A stretch of DNA of 64,000 nucleotides from Plutella xylostella. Taxonomy: Eukaryota; Arthropoda; Insecta; Lepidoptera; Plutellidae. Shown in pieces: positions 34,561-47,611 of this stretch. The stretch is from NCBI RefSeq assembly GCF_932276165.1, contig NC_063983.1, positions 10,423,501 to 10,487,500 of the forward strand, given 5' to 3'. Under the pieces are notes generated by a model. It was not told where the DNA came from. It made no database searches and worked only from the letters and a program-made list of their open reading frames with translations. A program made the translations under genes and the position numbers. How positions within the stretch are numbered: position 1 is the first letter of the stretch; each line of letters begins with the position of its first letter.

Positions 34561-37500
34561 AAGGAAAATGTTGATTTTGATTTTAATTGATTTTGTTTCC
34601 AAATACCGCTCTTATATCTAGTCTAATTTGGTTCAAAACTGGGTAAGTATAAAAAGGTGAAATATTTTTGCCCAACTACATTTTCAATTTAGGTAACAAA
34701 CGGCCGTACCCGTACCCGTGTACCGACACGATGCGTCCATGTCTCCGCCTAATTGTATTTGAGCAGAGTCGGCAATACGGCCCGGTGACTCGGCGGAATT
34801 CCGACAAAGACCCCTTGTCTTCGGAATAACCTTTGGCCCTTCGGAGTTTTGTAGAGGTACCCAGTTGCAAAACTGCCCAGTCACCTCTAACTACGGTTTC
34901 AATCAGATTACTCGGGTTTTTGAACATGTTAAATGATGTTTGAGAATAATGGTTGGTGGGTTCCTAATATATTTGAGAACGGGTGGTATGCTCCAGCAAT
35001 TTTTGCGTTTATTTATACCTACTTATCTAGGTGGTTTTGTAATGTTTAAAGCTATTGTTTGTAAATGTTTTTTTACGTTTAATAATTTTATTTAGTAGAA
35101 AATGAGCTCCGAAAACTCTATTGCCTTCACATTATGGAGAGCTGCTGCGCCACCCTCCCGATCACAAGAAACATTCAGGCGATGGGCTCACATAATGAGG
35201 CAGCAAATGGGCCATTGTCGCTGCGAGATTATGTCGATGATCCTAAATTATACACTGTCGACTGTTTTTAGGGTTCCGTTCTCAAATTATAGAATTTATA
35301 AAGCAGTCAAAGTATTCAACCTGAAGTGTATTAATTAGTTTTAGAAAGAAAAATCTGATCTGCCAACATTCTACGTGAAGATAATAAAATAATTTCATAT
35401 AATAAATATTTTAACACACAAAAGTAAGATAATTTCAATCCGGACGGATCATACAGCTGATAGGATCATACATTGGCAAGGTTAGGAAGCTAGGAATTTT
35501 AAGTTTGATATCAATTGATTACTCCAAAAAAATATCAAAATACTTACCTACGTTTCACACAACATACGAACCCCCCAAGTGTGTATTCCACTCACTCACG
35601 GCCATTTTTTGCATAATCTCCGAAGATACATCTAAAGAACTCTCGTTTAAATCTGTTGGCGTGACGCGAGTGATAAGTTGAGCTGTAATTCAATGAAATT
35701 GGTTTAAATTCATGTTTTTGTAGCGCGTTGCGGAAGTATGTAAGATTATAATGTTAGAAATTAAAGCTTTTTTGCGAAGATTTGTGTTCTTGACATTATA
35801 GTATACTTATTACTAATATTGGTGATGTAATAATCCAAAAAAGCAAAATATTAATCTGTTTTATAATACCTAACACTCAATCTATAATACCATACTTTGG
35901 ACATAAAAGAAAGGTCATTGGAAGTATTAGATCTGTACGCGCTGACTTAAAAGTGAACCAATCCCTATTGCAACCAATAATAATAAACAGAGATTTAGAA
36001 AGTAGGCACATTGGCTAAGGGCATGTCTAATTTTGTACTCCATCATTAGGTCCCATTCAATGTGAGTCCTGCTGATTGCCCGACTCAAGATATAGTCAAA
36101 TGCCATGCGTGGCTCTGAGGGTATGGCTAATGGGTAATGGTGGGTTGGAGTCCACCGAAGGCATGGTTGAAGAACGTTACTATTTGTTTTCCAATGCATA
36201 ATGGTAAATTATAGGTAACCAAGGTACACTAAATTCATGTTGAAGAGGATGGCAGAGTGTCGGTGACGAAAATATGAGTTTCCCGGACAAATTGAAAGTT
36301 TAGCTTAAATAGCTATGAGAAATTAACATGAAGGGGTTTTGTGTGGGGGGCACAAAATCTGAGAATTAGAGAAGGAGTATTTAATAACTTTCGTGATCTC
36401 ATCATAACGATGATTGATGAACACTGTTTCAAAGGTATTTTTCGTCAACCGTCATAGAAAACAATAAACTATAACAAAACATGACTTGTCAATGCAATAG
36501 TTGGCAGAGTCCGAGCCAACTGAAGAATAGGGTTTCAAACTGATGCAATTCAATAAACTTGTCGATTGTCGATGAAAAGTTACACTAGGTATACACTTTA
36601 ACATTCTTAATTGATTCACCGTCTTCATTATCAATATATACAATTTGTTATAATTATAATAACAATGTACTTAGGGCTCGGTTTAATTCGTCCATTCTTG
36701 TCGATCATGCACGTTGTTCCATCTCTTGTAAGTTTTTTTTTCATTTATTCATGGAAAAGATAATAAGTGTCAGTTTGGCGCTAATGCTATAAATTATCAA
36801 ACAATATAAATATTCAGTAATGAAACATATCCATTACCCACGGCTCATAATGTAAGCCATTGATTTGGTCCTTGGAGGAACGATTCAGCAGCCAACGGCC
36901 ATCACAATCATCAAGCCAGCACCTGCACCATATACCATTGGTATAACTTACTTTCAAAAAGTCAAGAGAATGAGGAAGACAGGACAGATGCTTCAAGGTC
37001 AACTATCGATATTATCGCTGTATCGACATTAGTTCTGGCACAGCACTAGTTGGCTGCCGGCCACGCCGTGTGTTGACCTGGCCCGGGGTTCCCGACGCCG
37101 ATCGGTCTCGGGCAGCGATGTCGCCCGCCGAGCTGGATATAGCCCTGATGTCATGTGGATCCAGCACTACAAGGAATTGGGAGCAGAAATCTACAGCCAC
37201 GCTGCTGGGCTAGGCCTTCCCTAAGGGTCGCTGCAACATCATATTTTAGTCCTCGGCCTTTACTGTCCAACTAATACGAACGAACACGCTGCCACATTAA
37301 ACTTTGTTAAGATCTGTAGCAATAGAACTGTAACTATATGGGCTGTATTTTTAATGTTTATATTATGAAAATGCCATGCAATCTTTGCAAATCAATAAAC
37401 TATCCGATATCAATAAATATCAATAAGCATAAAACGTATACCTATAGTCAGTAACTAGGCAGGTTCTTCGCACCTTTAGTGAAAAGATGTAGAGTTCATA

Positions 37501-38378
37501 CAAGCGGTGCCAGGTCGTGTCAGTTTAATATTGCTATTGATTACTGGCTTTGTTAACAAACAATCGTACATTACTTGTCAAAAATTACACTATAATGATA
37601 CATCTTCAATAGAAAATTTATTAATAAGCGACGTATTGTTAAGTTACTGCTTCGTAATGGCAAAATAAGAAGTCAAATCGTGAAACTCGTGAATATTTAA
37701 AGTTGACCCGTTAACTGCGGGTTCATCAATACTTGTGTAATGCGGGAGAGCACGCGAAGCGGTTATTACAAAATCTAATATTCGAATGATGAAAATTTAA
37801 AGCAAACAACCACAGAATGTTGACCGTCAAATTACTGGAAATCAAAAAGCAATTTGGTTCGGAAATGAACGTGTCGGCTCGCATCGGCAGGAGTGATGGA
37901 TGCGCGTGGAGAGGACAGTTCAGTGGAGACAGGACTCACTATATCAAAGTACTATATAGTAAATATGTGTAGGACTGTTGGTGCCTACGTCTAGACATCA
38001 TGAAAACTGAAGGCCTCATCCTAATAACTCAGATCATCAGGTTAAAATGTATCTCTGTGACTGTGACATAAAGTACCTACATAGGTTGCTTTTACGAATT
38101 TTTTGGATCAATACAAAAGAAATTACATCATAAAATGATTTTAGATGAAGTTTTAGCCATCTATTACATACTTATATCCATACAATTACAGCACACTCGG
38201 CAATAAAAGCGCGTGGCACGAAGCTTATTTAAACAAAGCCGCAGCCGAACAAATATCTTTTAATTTATGTGTAATCCGTGTGGTGCGGAAATAAATCTGG
38301 TGCCGGGGGCGGGGGGGCGGGGGGCGGCAATATTCGTCGATGATGGATGGTGAGAGGGGGGACGAAATCGACAGGCCA
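34561..38378. other. Non-coding stretch, no gene supported
   Basis: A GC-richer patch at 34700-34890 (CCCGTACCCGTGTACC onward) and another at 37020-37260 look like fragments of dispersed repeats, but I cannot name them. The open frames here are short and without domains. From 38280 to 38340 there is a G-rich tract (GGGGGCGGGGGGGCGGGGGG). Confidence 0.4.
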
Positions 38379-38482
38379 GGGGGGTCACTCTATATGACGA
38401 AAAACTAAGTTTCGGAACGCTACTGCGCGAGCCCTGACTGTATCTCGTTCCTTCCTTTTTCGTCAGTATAGAGTAACCCCCC
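38379..38482 (+). mobile_element. 135-bp MITE, copy 4, internally deleted
   Basis: Both ends are present (GGGGGGTCACTCTATATGAC; GTCAGTATAGAGTAACCCC), but about 35 bp of the core between CTCGTT and CTTTTTCGTCAG, including the TTAA, are missing. Confidence 0.82.
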
Positions 38483-40531
38483 AGAGGAAATGGGCCCGGC
38501 CGGTGCGAGCGCCGGACACGATAATTCATATCTGCTGTACGGAGCCGGTCCGGCCCGGTCGTTCCATTCAGGGAACCGGAGAGATATATCTCATTGGGAC
38601 CATTGCCGTTTCTATGACGTGTTTTCATGCTAGAATACCTTCTAAGGCTTCATAAATACCTTTTGGAAATCACGGGAATGATAACAGGAGGTTCTTTACG
38701 GTGTTTTCAGTTGTGCCTTTTCATCTGAAATATAATGCAAATATTTCCTCATTCTTAGCATCAATATCCAAATTTTTCCCGTAACGAGTTCTTTATTACA
38801 AGCTTGTACTCACTTATAGCTGAAGGGGAACATGTAAGTTAATTTATTATGCCAAACAAAAAATGCCAGCAAAAGTGTAGCTACTTATTTTTTATCTTCA
38901 GAAATGAATTTGTTGCCAAAATCACAAAGAACAAAGACGCTCGCAATACGGAAGACGTTTCGGAGCTTCATATTCCCTCCAATCAAGGTTCGCGTCGGAT
39001 TGAACGACACGAGACAGGGGGCACACACACGCCCGGTAACCGGTGACGGTGTCCGGTACCGGATGGCTCGTTCGGGGTACAAATACATTTTGACTTCACT
39101 TTAGTATAGGCATTTACCGTGTATGTAGATAATTATATTAAGTACTTATGTAGTTTGTAACTGTACGATCTGTACCCACCCTAGTTACTACTTATTATTC
39201 TGTGCCTAAGGTAGCGTAATAGCGGTTAGATACACTCCGGTCTGCCGCGGAGGTCGTGAAAATCGGCGAAAAACTAAAAAAAATCTTAATTAATTATGGA
39301 ATGTGAGGTGCTTGTTTCTTAGTCCATAAAGGATTAATTAAAGCTTTATTATTGAGTAAAGTAAAAATATCTTATTTTTTTAACTTCATAAATGTCAATG
39401 TTCAGTGAAAATCTCGCCCGGTCGCGTATTCTCTGCAACTGCGTCGTTTACAAGAAAAGTAAAAAAATAAAGTACAAAGTGATGTAATGGCGCGCAAGCA
39501 TTAAGTGAAATTGTTTCGTAAAAGCGCGCGAAAAAAGGAGTCATTATTGTCGGGCCATTAAATCGCAAATGGGGGGAGAGGGGGATGATATCTGTAGAGG
39601 GATGGGGGGGCTTCCGCTGAGCAGCAGCCGAGTTCACACAAGTTAGGCTCTGTGGAGTCACCCTAGTAGCTTCATAGTACGACTAGAGGTCTACATTTGG
39701 ATGACTATTATGTCCAACTAAACTACTTACTTAGCCAATTATCTATAACAATGTATAAATTAACTAGATTTCGCATAATCGAAAGCATGTTCAAGAGACT
39801 ATGGAAGCGACTTCTATGCTTTTGATTGAGTGTTGTCATTGTAATGACACCAAATTCTTACCGGTTTAGGTGCTTTCGCCTTCCTACTCGTTACATCAAC
39901 TATTCCCTGTCAAGCAGAAACCATTTGTACAAATAATATCAAAATATAGGTATCGTACGCAAAATCGGTGTGACCCCTCTGCTAAGCTCAATTTGATAAG
40001 GATCCTTTATGGGGAAAGTCCTGTCATGAAGCAAGTTTAGGGAGTATTTGGTGTTAGAGTTTCGGCAATATTGATTTAAACTTATGTAGGAACATACTTA
40101 TAAGCGATAGCTTAATTAAAGGAACTATGTTCTATCATTATAATGTACTTATAAGTACATGAAAGTCTCGATGGATATTATGGCAAGTAGAATTGCGAGC
40201 AATGAAAAAGTTCCAGTGTGTATCAATGGAACGGCAATGGCAGGTGGAACTATTTAATTGCTCGCAATTGAATTACGAATGAATTTACTTACATTTTTTT
40301 TTAATTTTTTTCATTTTTTAATTTCCAAAAATCCACTTCGAAAAAGAGAATAATGGGAGCAACATAATCCTGAGCCATATATTTTAAACGACACCTATGT
40401 CGTTTAATCCATAATATTATACATGAATACCGAAACACAAAATTGACTTCGTTCCATATCTGGCCCGGTCCAAACGTTAATTCGCCGTTTAATATTCACA
40501 TTTCCCTCCAACATTGAGTAACAAGCCCTGA
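38483..40531. other. Non-coding stretch, no gene supported
   Basis: AT-rich DNA with a G-rich patch at 39570-39612 (GGGGGGAGAGGGGG and GGGATGGGGGGGC). Short frames around 38850-39100 on both strands are mutual shadows without known domains. Confidence 0.4.
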
Positions 40532-40606
40532 AGGTTACTCTATATGACGAAAAACAACGTTTCATAGCGCTGCTGTCCGTTCCACGGCTCTTTCCCGTTG
40601 TATTAA

Positions 40607-42291
40607 CCTCCTGATGCCCACGGTCCTTCTGTGAGTACTTAACGAGTATAGTTGTTACTGCCCAAGCTATAATATATTTTTTCTGGACTAAATGCCCACG
40701 GTCCTTCTCCGAGGACGAATACTTTGTGTTTGAATCATATTTGAATTTACCGCCATTATTTTTTGGGATTGCATCTATGGATTTAACATTCCATCACTGA
40801 CAGCTGTCTTAAGTGTCATCTGAGGATAATCAATCGTTCATTGAAAAAACGCCAAAAAACGGAACCATGGCGGGGCCACCGTCGACTAAGGGCGGATTCG
40901 GCCAACGTCGAGTAACTATTTACTCACGAGTAAACTACCAGTTACTCGCGAGTAAGCAGATTTTGCATTCTACCAAACCTGAAAACAAGATAACTAGCTT
41001 ATCCCAAGAATAAAATGTTATACCGCCAAAATTGACCGTGTAACGAGCTTATCCGAGAGTAATTTTGTAATGGCGGCAGCACATCAGCTGATTAGAAAAC
41101 CGTCATAATGACATATAAACACATCTGTCAAAACATAAACAAAAGTACGTTAAAAGGCAAAGTCTCAGAATAACAACAGCGAATAAAATATTAAAACATA
41201 AACAATTTCATACTTTTATAATCCATTCAAACTAAGTTGGCATGTCATTTCTATTGCATGATTTGAAACGCAGCTATTTTTATTTTAGTTGCATTACAGT
41301 TTCGTTCCTCGTTCATTCAATTTAATCATGGTATAACTTGGTAGAATGCAAATGTACTTATCCTAGATATTTACTCGCGTATAATTTTAATCCCGGTATA
41401 GTTATTCTCGTGTAACGTGATGTTTGGACGAATTCACCCTAAGTAAGTTGTAATCTCATTTTACTTATGTGATCTAATCATTTAATTAAATAACTTTAAT
41501 AAAATCTTATTGTTAAGTATATTAGCAAGAGACGAATACTAATATTTTATCAATTAAGGTTCTAAATAATATTCTATGATCATCCATTTACATTAGTACT
41601 CGTCTGAGTACCGTGGTCTTCAATTACATAAACTTTTAGTCCACTATACTATAATTTTAGATATACTTATTTTTGTATTTTTTTACAGAATATAATGCGA
41701 AATCCAAGAAATTGAAGCAGATTTAGCTATGTCGGACATAGATCTCTCGGAGGACGATGACATGACGACATAAATGACTCACCATGAATCCGTAGAATTT
41801 GAATTTTGTGATGATGATATCCAGGAGCTGCTAGCTGAGCCTTTCATTTTGTCTTATTTTGTTCCTATATTGATCCCAATAATTATAATAGTTGATAAGT
41901 GTGAGTTTATCTAGAATAAATATAAGTTCTAAAATTATGTGAGACTGATTTAAAGTGTTAAATGTGTTCCTAAGTGGTTCTTATTTCATTAGTTTTGTTA
42001 TTTCTAACAAATTACCTTATAAATATATTTTCTACCAATAAATTAAACTTTTTTTAACTGCCCACGGTCCTCACATGAGGACTAATGATTTTCGAATTTA
42101 AACCTATTGAAACTGGTTCCTTTTTTAATGCATTACCCGTACATACTACTAGGAACACTATATAATAATTTTTGCAACATTTATTCAAGTTTAAGTTTCT
42201 GGGCAGTAAGCTAGGTAAACGCAATAGTCCTTGTGTGAGGACCGTGGGCAGATAGTCCTAAAAAATAAAATAACGGCTGGGCGTCAGGAGG
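40607..42291. mobile_element. Non-autonomous piggyBac-like element
   Basis: TTAA target duplication and short TIRs (CCTCCTGATGCCCA on the left; inverse of CCTCCTGACGCCCA on the right) fit the piggyBac superfamily. Subterminal motif GCCCACGGTCCT recurs at about 40617, 40690 and 42061 and, inverted, near 42240. At 41702-41760 a short remnant reads EIEADLAMSDIDLSEDDDM before a stop, like the acidic N-terminus common in piggyBac transposases, but no catalytic domain remains. It carries a further nested element. Confidence 0.75.
40890..41439. mobile_element. Harbinger-like MITE nested in the piggyBac-like element
   Basis: TAA flanks both sides (40887-40889, 41440-41442). The ends GGGCGGATTCGGCCAACGTC and the inverse of GGGTGAATTCGTCCAAACAT begin imperfect TIRs of about 95 bp, with GCATTCTACCAA shared at their inner limit. 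The left arm contains the palindromes TTACTCACGAGTAA and TTACTCGCGAGTAA. A 3-bp TAA duplication fits PIF/Harbinger; the assignment is inference. Confidence 0.7.
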
Positions 42292-42353
42292 TTAAACCTG
42301 CCTATGGACAGCAGCTCTGGTTCGATAGTTTTTCGTCAGTATAGAGTGACCCC

Positions 42354-45300
42354 TCATAGCTTGGCAGCGCCGCCCGCCCCGCGCTCTGCCAGAGCCGATC
42401 GCCAACAGGATAGCCAGATCTACCAACTTACCAACTAAACTCATTAATTCACTGTGACCCCAAAACCCTGGGCAATAGAGGTGGTATTGCTGCAGCAGGA
42501 CCGCACAGTTGTAGTGGCGGGAGGATGTACGCACACGGTATCTGTCATCGCAGTTTGGAGTCAGCTACTGAAATAGCGCGGATTTTGCAACAATTATTAA
42601 AGGTATAAGTATTAAACACTATGTACAGTATTCGTAATTTTTGGCAGTATTTTAACTCTTATCAGAAAAGAGATAAAAGTTTAGTTTGTTCTTAGTTCTT
42701 TGTATGGCTCAACTTGTTAATGTTACTACGAGAGTTTCAGCCTTGATGTTAATTTATGTTTCAGCACGACTCGCTTATCGTTATGAAGAGACCTAACAGA
42801 ACTAAACTCAATGTGATATCCTTTAGTTTCGGAGCGATACAATAACTTTGGTCCTGTTACATAAGGGTTGGTATTTAAGTAATACTTAGATTGTCTTAGA
42901 TATACTTACCACACGTCACGTTTCTTTTACTCATAAGATTCATATAATACGCGATAAGTACCTACGACTTTTTCTAAAGCAAAAGTGAGTACACTCAAGT
43001 CCGCGTTGTTCTACGGCAAAAGTGGTTCATTATTCAAACTAAATGTCAGTCATATAGGTACTTCGGTAGGTACAACAGCTTCGACCCACTCGACGACTTT
43101 GATTGAGGATCGCTCGCAAACATCAGAGAGACATAAATCCTCGTCGTTCAATATCTCATTCAAAACCTTCTCAATATATATTTTGATTGAAACGATCCTC
43201 AATCAAACCCGCACTCTGTTAAATATTTACGTAGGTAAGTAGTCAGTACCTATAGCAACTAATAACGTTTAGTGGTTGTTGGTAGTAAGCTAGTAAGTAA
43301 GTACTTACATAGTTACTTTACATAGGTACTTTTCACGGATTGATAGACCGTATTGGATAAGCCACATGGTGAATAAATATTCTGAACATTAGCACAATGT
43401 CATCGAACTCTTCGCATCATCTGTGCAGCTGAACTAACTACAAATGATATGCGAACAGTCGGTGAGTGACGGACTTGCCGCGGGGCGCGGGGCGCGGGGT
43501 GCGGGGCGCGGGGCGCGGGGCGCGGGGCTCCTGGCTGCAGGCCAGGCGGACTGAACTTTGGTTCAACTCACTTTATATACAACGTAACACATACCTAATG
43601 TGCCTACATTCGAAGTATTCTAGAAATTTACCATCATCATCATTTAGATCACCAACACTTCACACTAGTTCTACTGTTTATCAGAGGACGAATAAGATGT
43701 TATCATTAACAGACGATAAACGTGCGCTGCAAGACATAGCCCTGTACCAAGTAGCAATACAACACTCCATCCTCAGCTGATAACAGGGTAAAGAGTAAAC
43801 GAGTTCTGGAAATCATGACAATGAAACCTGGAGACAGAACTGGAGCTTAAGTTGTCCTCAAGCCCAACTTGTCTGGACCAACGGCCAGTAGGGCGATTGG
43901 ACCATAGTGGTCGTAGGAAGGGCGTGGCTCACGCAGTGTTGTGATGGTCCTCAGAGACCTGTGCCCAACAGTGCACGCGTGTTGGCTGTTGACGATGCTG
44001 TTGTTATTGACTATGTGTAGAATGTGTTGCGTGTGTCGCGTGTAGCGGTGTGTGGCAGGAGGCCAGCTTGGCTCCAATGAGTTATAGCTTTGTTATTGCA
44101 TGCGGGATTCTGAATCTGATTTATTTCATGTTTTTGTAATTGACCGATTTATTTTTTGATCTGTTTATACCGCCGCAGCTAAACACTTGCGTATTGCGTA
44201 AACACTGGTGGCAATTTACGAGTTTTTAATTTACGATTCCTTAAGCTACTCTTTAGATTTAGTGTTTTTAAAGACTAGATTGTTTATTGAGGAGCTACTC
44301 CATAGATTAATGTTCTGTAAATTACAAAAACAAAACGTCTTTTATACGGTTTGATTTAACTGAACAAAGAAGGAGTCATTATCATCATCACTATTGAACG
44401 GCTCAACGGCACATCCAATCGACAGTTACTCGTAGAATTATCTAACATCTATGTCCTTGACAGTCCCAATGTAAAAGTACTTACGTATAAGTAGGTACCC
44501 TGCGTCAGGCTGGATAAAGTAAATTTCAGAATAAAATTAGCCGAGAGCTCTGCGGTGTCCATCAAATTACTGAAAATGTCAAAACTCTCCGTTGATGGAC
44601 GTGAAAAAGGTATTTCATCTTTTATGACACGACACTGCCAGAAATGCTCCGAGCAGCGACTTATTCATAATTATTATTCGGTGTATTTTTTGCCCAGAGA
44701 CGCGAAGTTGGCCACGTTGAGCTGAAAACCCTAATGGAATTAGAAATATTTTTCTGAGCCTTTGCTTTGGTATCTTTTTCAGAAATTAAATAATTGTCCT
44801 CTTGAGTCGTGATCTCAAAAGCTCTGAGATGGGTTAGTTATTAGAAATAAAGCCTGGCTGGAAATCCCTACCTAACGTTTATAAGGCGCAATATAAATAT
44901 TATATAAAATCTGTGCCAAGTTAATCCTTATAGTGTCAAAACCGTACAAAATATCATACAAACATAAAAAATCTTGATGAGGCATGAGATATTCTGATGT
45001 GAAGAGAATTGTTGCGGAGCGTATTAATAATTTCAATTCAGGAAAGTTCTACAAACTTGATAAATATTAAACAAAGCAGAAATTTTTGAGCAGTGTTTTA
45101 ACTGAAATGAAGTTAGTTTTGCAATACTTATAATATGAAATTCATGAACTAAGTACAGCTCTTAATTTGCTTGCTTATAAATCAGATTCTAATGTGGTTT
45201 CTTTTTGATATAGGAATTGAGGTTATCGTTAGATTAAATGCAAACTTTAAATCGTGTGAACTATATACCGGTGCCCGAAAATTGGCAATACGCCCACATG

Positions 45301-46023
45301 AAACTTTTTCAGCCAAACTTTTCAGGAAAGTTCTACAATTTTCCGTATACACGCAGAAACTATTTTTTGTGGTAAGTCCGCCAGTTCTTGACATTGACGA
45401 GTGAGTTGCTCTTAGCACTAATTTAACTGGCAATCTTCCATCAGTTCTTTGGAAATATTGTGTTCATCAACATTGAAGTTCAAGCGCAATGTAAAGATAA
45501 TATTTAAAAAAATGCTACCTTTTCTACTGAACGTTTCTCCGAAAATAATTGTTTTAATCATTAATAAATGAGATTATTCAAGGTGGTTGCAAGTACAGTG
45601 TAAGTATAATATTATGTGCAATAAAGAGTTTAATTAATAAAATCCCTAATCGTTCACTACAAAGGTCTCTTCCAAGTACCTGCTCTCTATCAAACAATTG
45701 TCAATGATATTATTTTAGGTTGTCAGTTCTTCTAGTTCAAATACTGAAATGAAAACAAGTAGGTAATGTAATGAAAAAAAACGTAAAACTGTAAAAGGTG
45801 GCCATGAACTGTGCGGGGCCTTGAGCGAACTGTGCTAGTTGTTGTTACCTGCCGATACTGCTGTCATACCATTATCACTAGACTCGATTTAACAAAAAAT
45901 ATATTAAAATGTTGGTACTTGTGTGTTTAAAAAGTTTCATGTTACTTTTCTGATGTTACCTTAGTATGAAATAAATGGAACTTTCATGGTTTCGTAACAT
46001 CAGTCAGTCTCTCCTGTCATTAA
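42354..46023. other. Non-coding stretch, no gene supported
   Basis: It includes a GC repeat at 43480 (listed separately). Between 43850 and 44090 a GC-balanced block could be a repeat fragment. Overlapping frames at 45171-45433 on both strands have no recognisable domain. Confidence 0.4.
43479..43528 (+). repeat. (GGGGCGC)n tandem array
   Basis: About six or seven heptamer units GGGGCGC, with one GGGGTGC variant, stand in otherwise AT-rich DNA. The regularly spaced G4 runs could form G-quadruplexes. Confidence 0.85.
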
Positions 46024-46154
46024 TAGTTTCTATATCTCTATCTATCCATAACTGGTACTTACTTTCATTCGATTTTGACATAATTAAAAGTAACAATCTG
46101 CCAAAATCGTATGAAAGTAACTACCAGTTATGGATAAATAGAGATATAGAAACT
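46024..46154. repeat. Compact hairpin with arms of about 56 bp
   Basis: Arm 46024-46080 (AGTTTCTATATCTCTATCTA onward) is the inverse complement of 46099-46154 with about five mismatches; the loop is 18 bp. It resembles a long miRNA-type hairpin or a small fold-back MITE. No small-RNA evidence is available here. Confidence 0.8.
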
Positions 46155-46925
46155 GGCAGTAAATTTATTAAAAATTTAACTGAAACTAAGTACCTAATAT
46201 GAACGTGTTTGTTAGCTTCTCAAAATCACTCTCGACAAAAATTAACCTCACAAGTTAACAACTCACTAGAAGTTACTTGCCAGTAGTGACCCATCCCATC
46301 GCACTTGTTCTACCAGTGTTGCCAAAAATTATGACGTCACTCGATCACTGTGACAGCTGACAGTTGACATGACAAGTGACATAATAGGCTGATTGATATT
46401 CGCAGCACTAAAATATTGTTGACCGATTCGTACGTAATGTGACGGTCATACAGGGGGGGGTCAGTGCCTTAATGGCTGAACTTTTAGTACAAGGTAGCGC
46501 CATCTCTTTATATTACTCTTATTACCAAAAAAGATGTAAGATGGCGTTATGAACAAGACCATAGAACAATAACAAGACACATAGATAAGTAGTATTTGAA
46601 TGTGAACATTGTCATGATCTATGGCTATTATGAAGAAATTGCGTGTCAGTGTCAGTTCAGTTGCCTTACAATGTCTCGCAAATAACATGTTTAATTTTTC
46701 TAAATAAAAGCCTATATTCTCGGTATATCGTTATTTATAAATTTTATATATACAAATAAAAATGATGTGTCAAGAAAAAGCATCTTTATCAGCTAAAAGT
46801 GTTTTTATGAAATTCTTGCGACCTAACAGATTCCATATGGATCCAGGTTCCACGTGGTTCCACGGGAATCGAGCTGAAATGGCGGCACTGGCAAAGAGCG
46901 TTCGACATCTTCATATCCGCTGAAG
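46155..46925. other. Non-coding stretch upstream of the P-like relic
   Basis: The segment 46290-46480 has TGACGTCACTCG and repeated TGACAG/TGACA words, as seen in some insect promoters. No gene start could be tied to it. Confidence 0.35.
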
Positions 46926-47222
46926 ATTAAAATACTATGTGTACCAAACTGATAAATGTCGTCAAAGATTTGCCTTTCGAGGATAAATGATGCACTATTA
47001 TCTTGGACGAAATGACTTTATCACCACAAGTGCATTATGATGCCGCTAGGGGTCAATTGAAAGGATTTTCTTCTCTTGGGAAACATTAAACTAGCAAAAC
47101 ATGAATTGGTTTTCATGGTGAAAGGAATAAAAAAGGAATACACACACCCACTCGCATATTATTTTACAAGTGACATGAACAAAACTGAACTGAAACATTG
47201 TTATATGCGAGGTAATAAATAA
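46926..47222 (+). pseudogene. P-element/THAP9-like transposase relic
   Basis: One frame reads TMCTKLINVVKDLPFEDK, stop, then CTIILDEMTLSPQVHYDAAR and GQLKGFSSLGKH (46991-47086). After a +1 frame change it continues KLAKHELVFMVKGIKKEY and THPLAYYFTSDMNKTEL to a stop at 47220-47222. The LDEM, HYD, GF-SLG and LVFM-KGI-----PLAYYF landmarks in this order match the RNase-H-like catalytic region of P-element and THAP9-type transposases. Two stops and a frameshift make it dead. No THAP domain or element ends were found beside it. The fragment is about 100 residues, against several hundred in intact family members. Confidence 0.7.
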
Positions 47223-47353
47223 TTATATAATAATTTGTTTTTTATTTATTGTTGCATGTAGGTAGGTACATAAATATGTAGATTGAACTTACATTTAGCT
47301 AATAAATGTAATAACTGTTGTGTGGTGTAACTACGTTAAGGCAAATATGTCTT

Positions 47354-47548
47354 ACTAGCTGTTCCCGTGCGCTTCGCTTCGCCTTAAAAAGTTTTCCCGT
47401 GGGAATTCCGGGATAAAAAGTAGCTTATGTTCTTTCCCAGGATCTAGACCGTATGTATACCAAATTTCATTTAAATCCGTTCAGTAGTTTTGGCGTGAAA
47501 GAGTAACAGACAGACACAGTTACTTTCGCATTTATGATATTAGTTAGG
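47354..47548 (+). repeat. Lepidopteran dispersed repeat, plus copy of an inverted pair
   Basis: It runs from CTAGCTGTTCCCGTGCGC to TTTCGCATTTATGATATTAG. It is the same family as 19081-19285. Confidence 0.78.
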
Positions 47549-47611
47549 ATAGTTAGGATTAGGATATAATTATAGATTGAAGTTAATAACTTGTGATAAC
47601 AATCCTTACTC

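Larger units (their letters stand above)
40532..42353 (+). mobile_element. 135-bp MITE, copy 5, split by a nested insertion
   Basis: The left part (AGGTTACTCTATATGACG to CCGTTGTATTAA) ends at 40606. The right part resumes at 42292 (TTAAACCTGCC to CGTCAGTATAGAGTGACCCC). The break falls exactly at the TTAA that is intact in the other copies, and TTAA is duplicated at 40603-40606 and 42292-42295. Confidence 0.88.

Noticed and set aside
40813..41013. 66-codon frame as a gene
   Set aside because: It crosses the border between the piggyBac-like element and the nested MITE at 40890, so it is fortuitous.
45171..45433. Overlapping frames of 77 (+) and 83 (-) codons
   Set aside because: Mutually overlapping on opposite strands, no domain, AT-rich surroundings.
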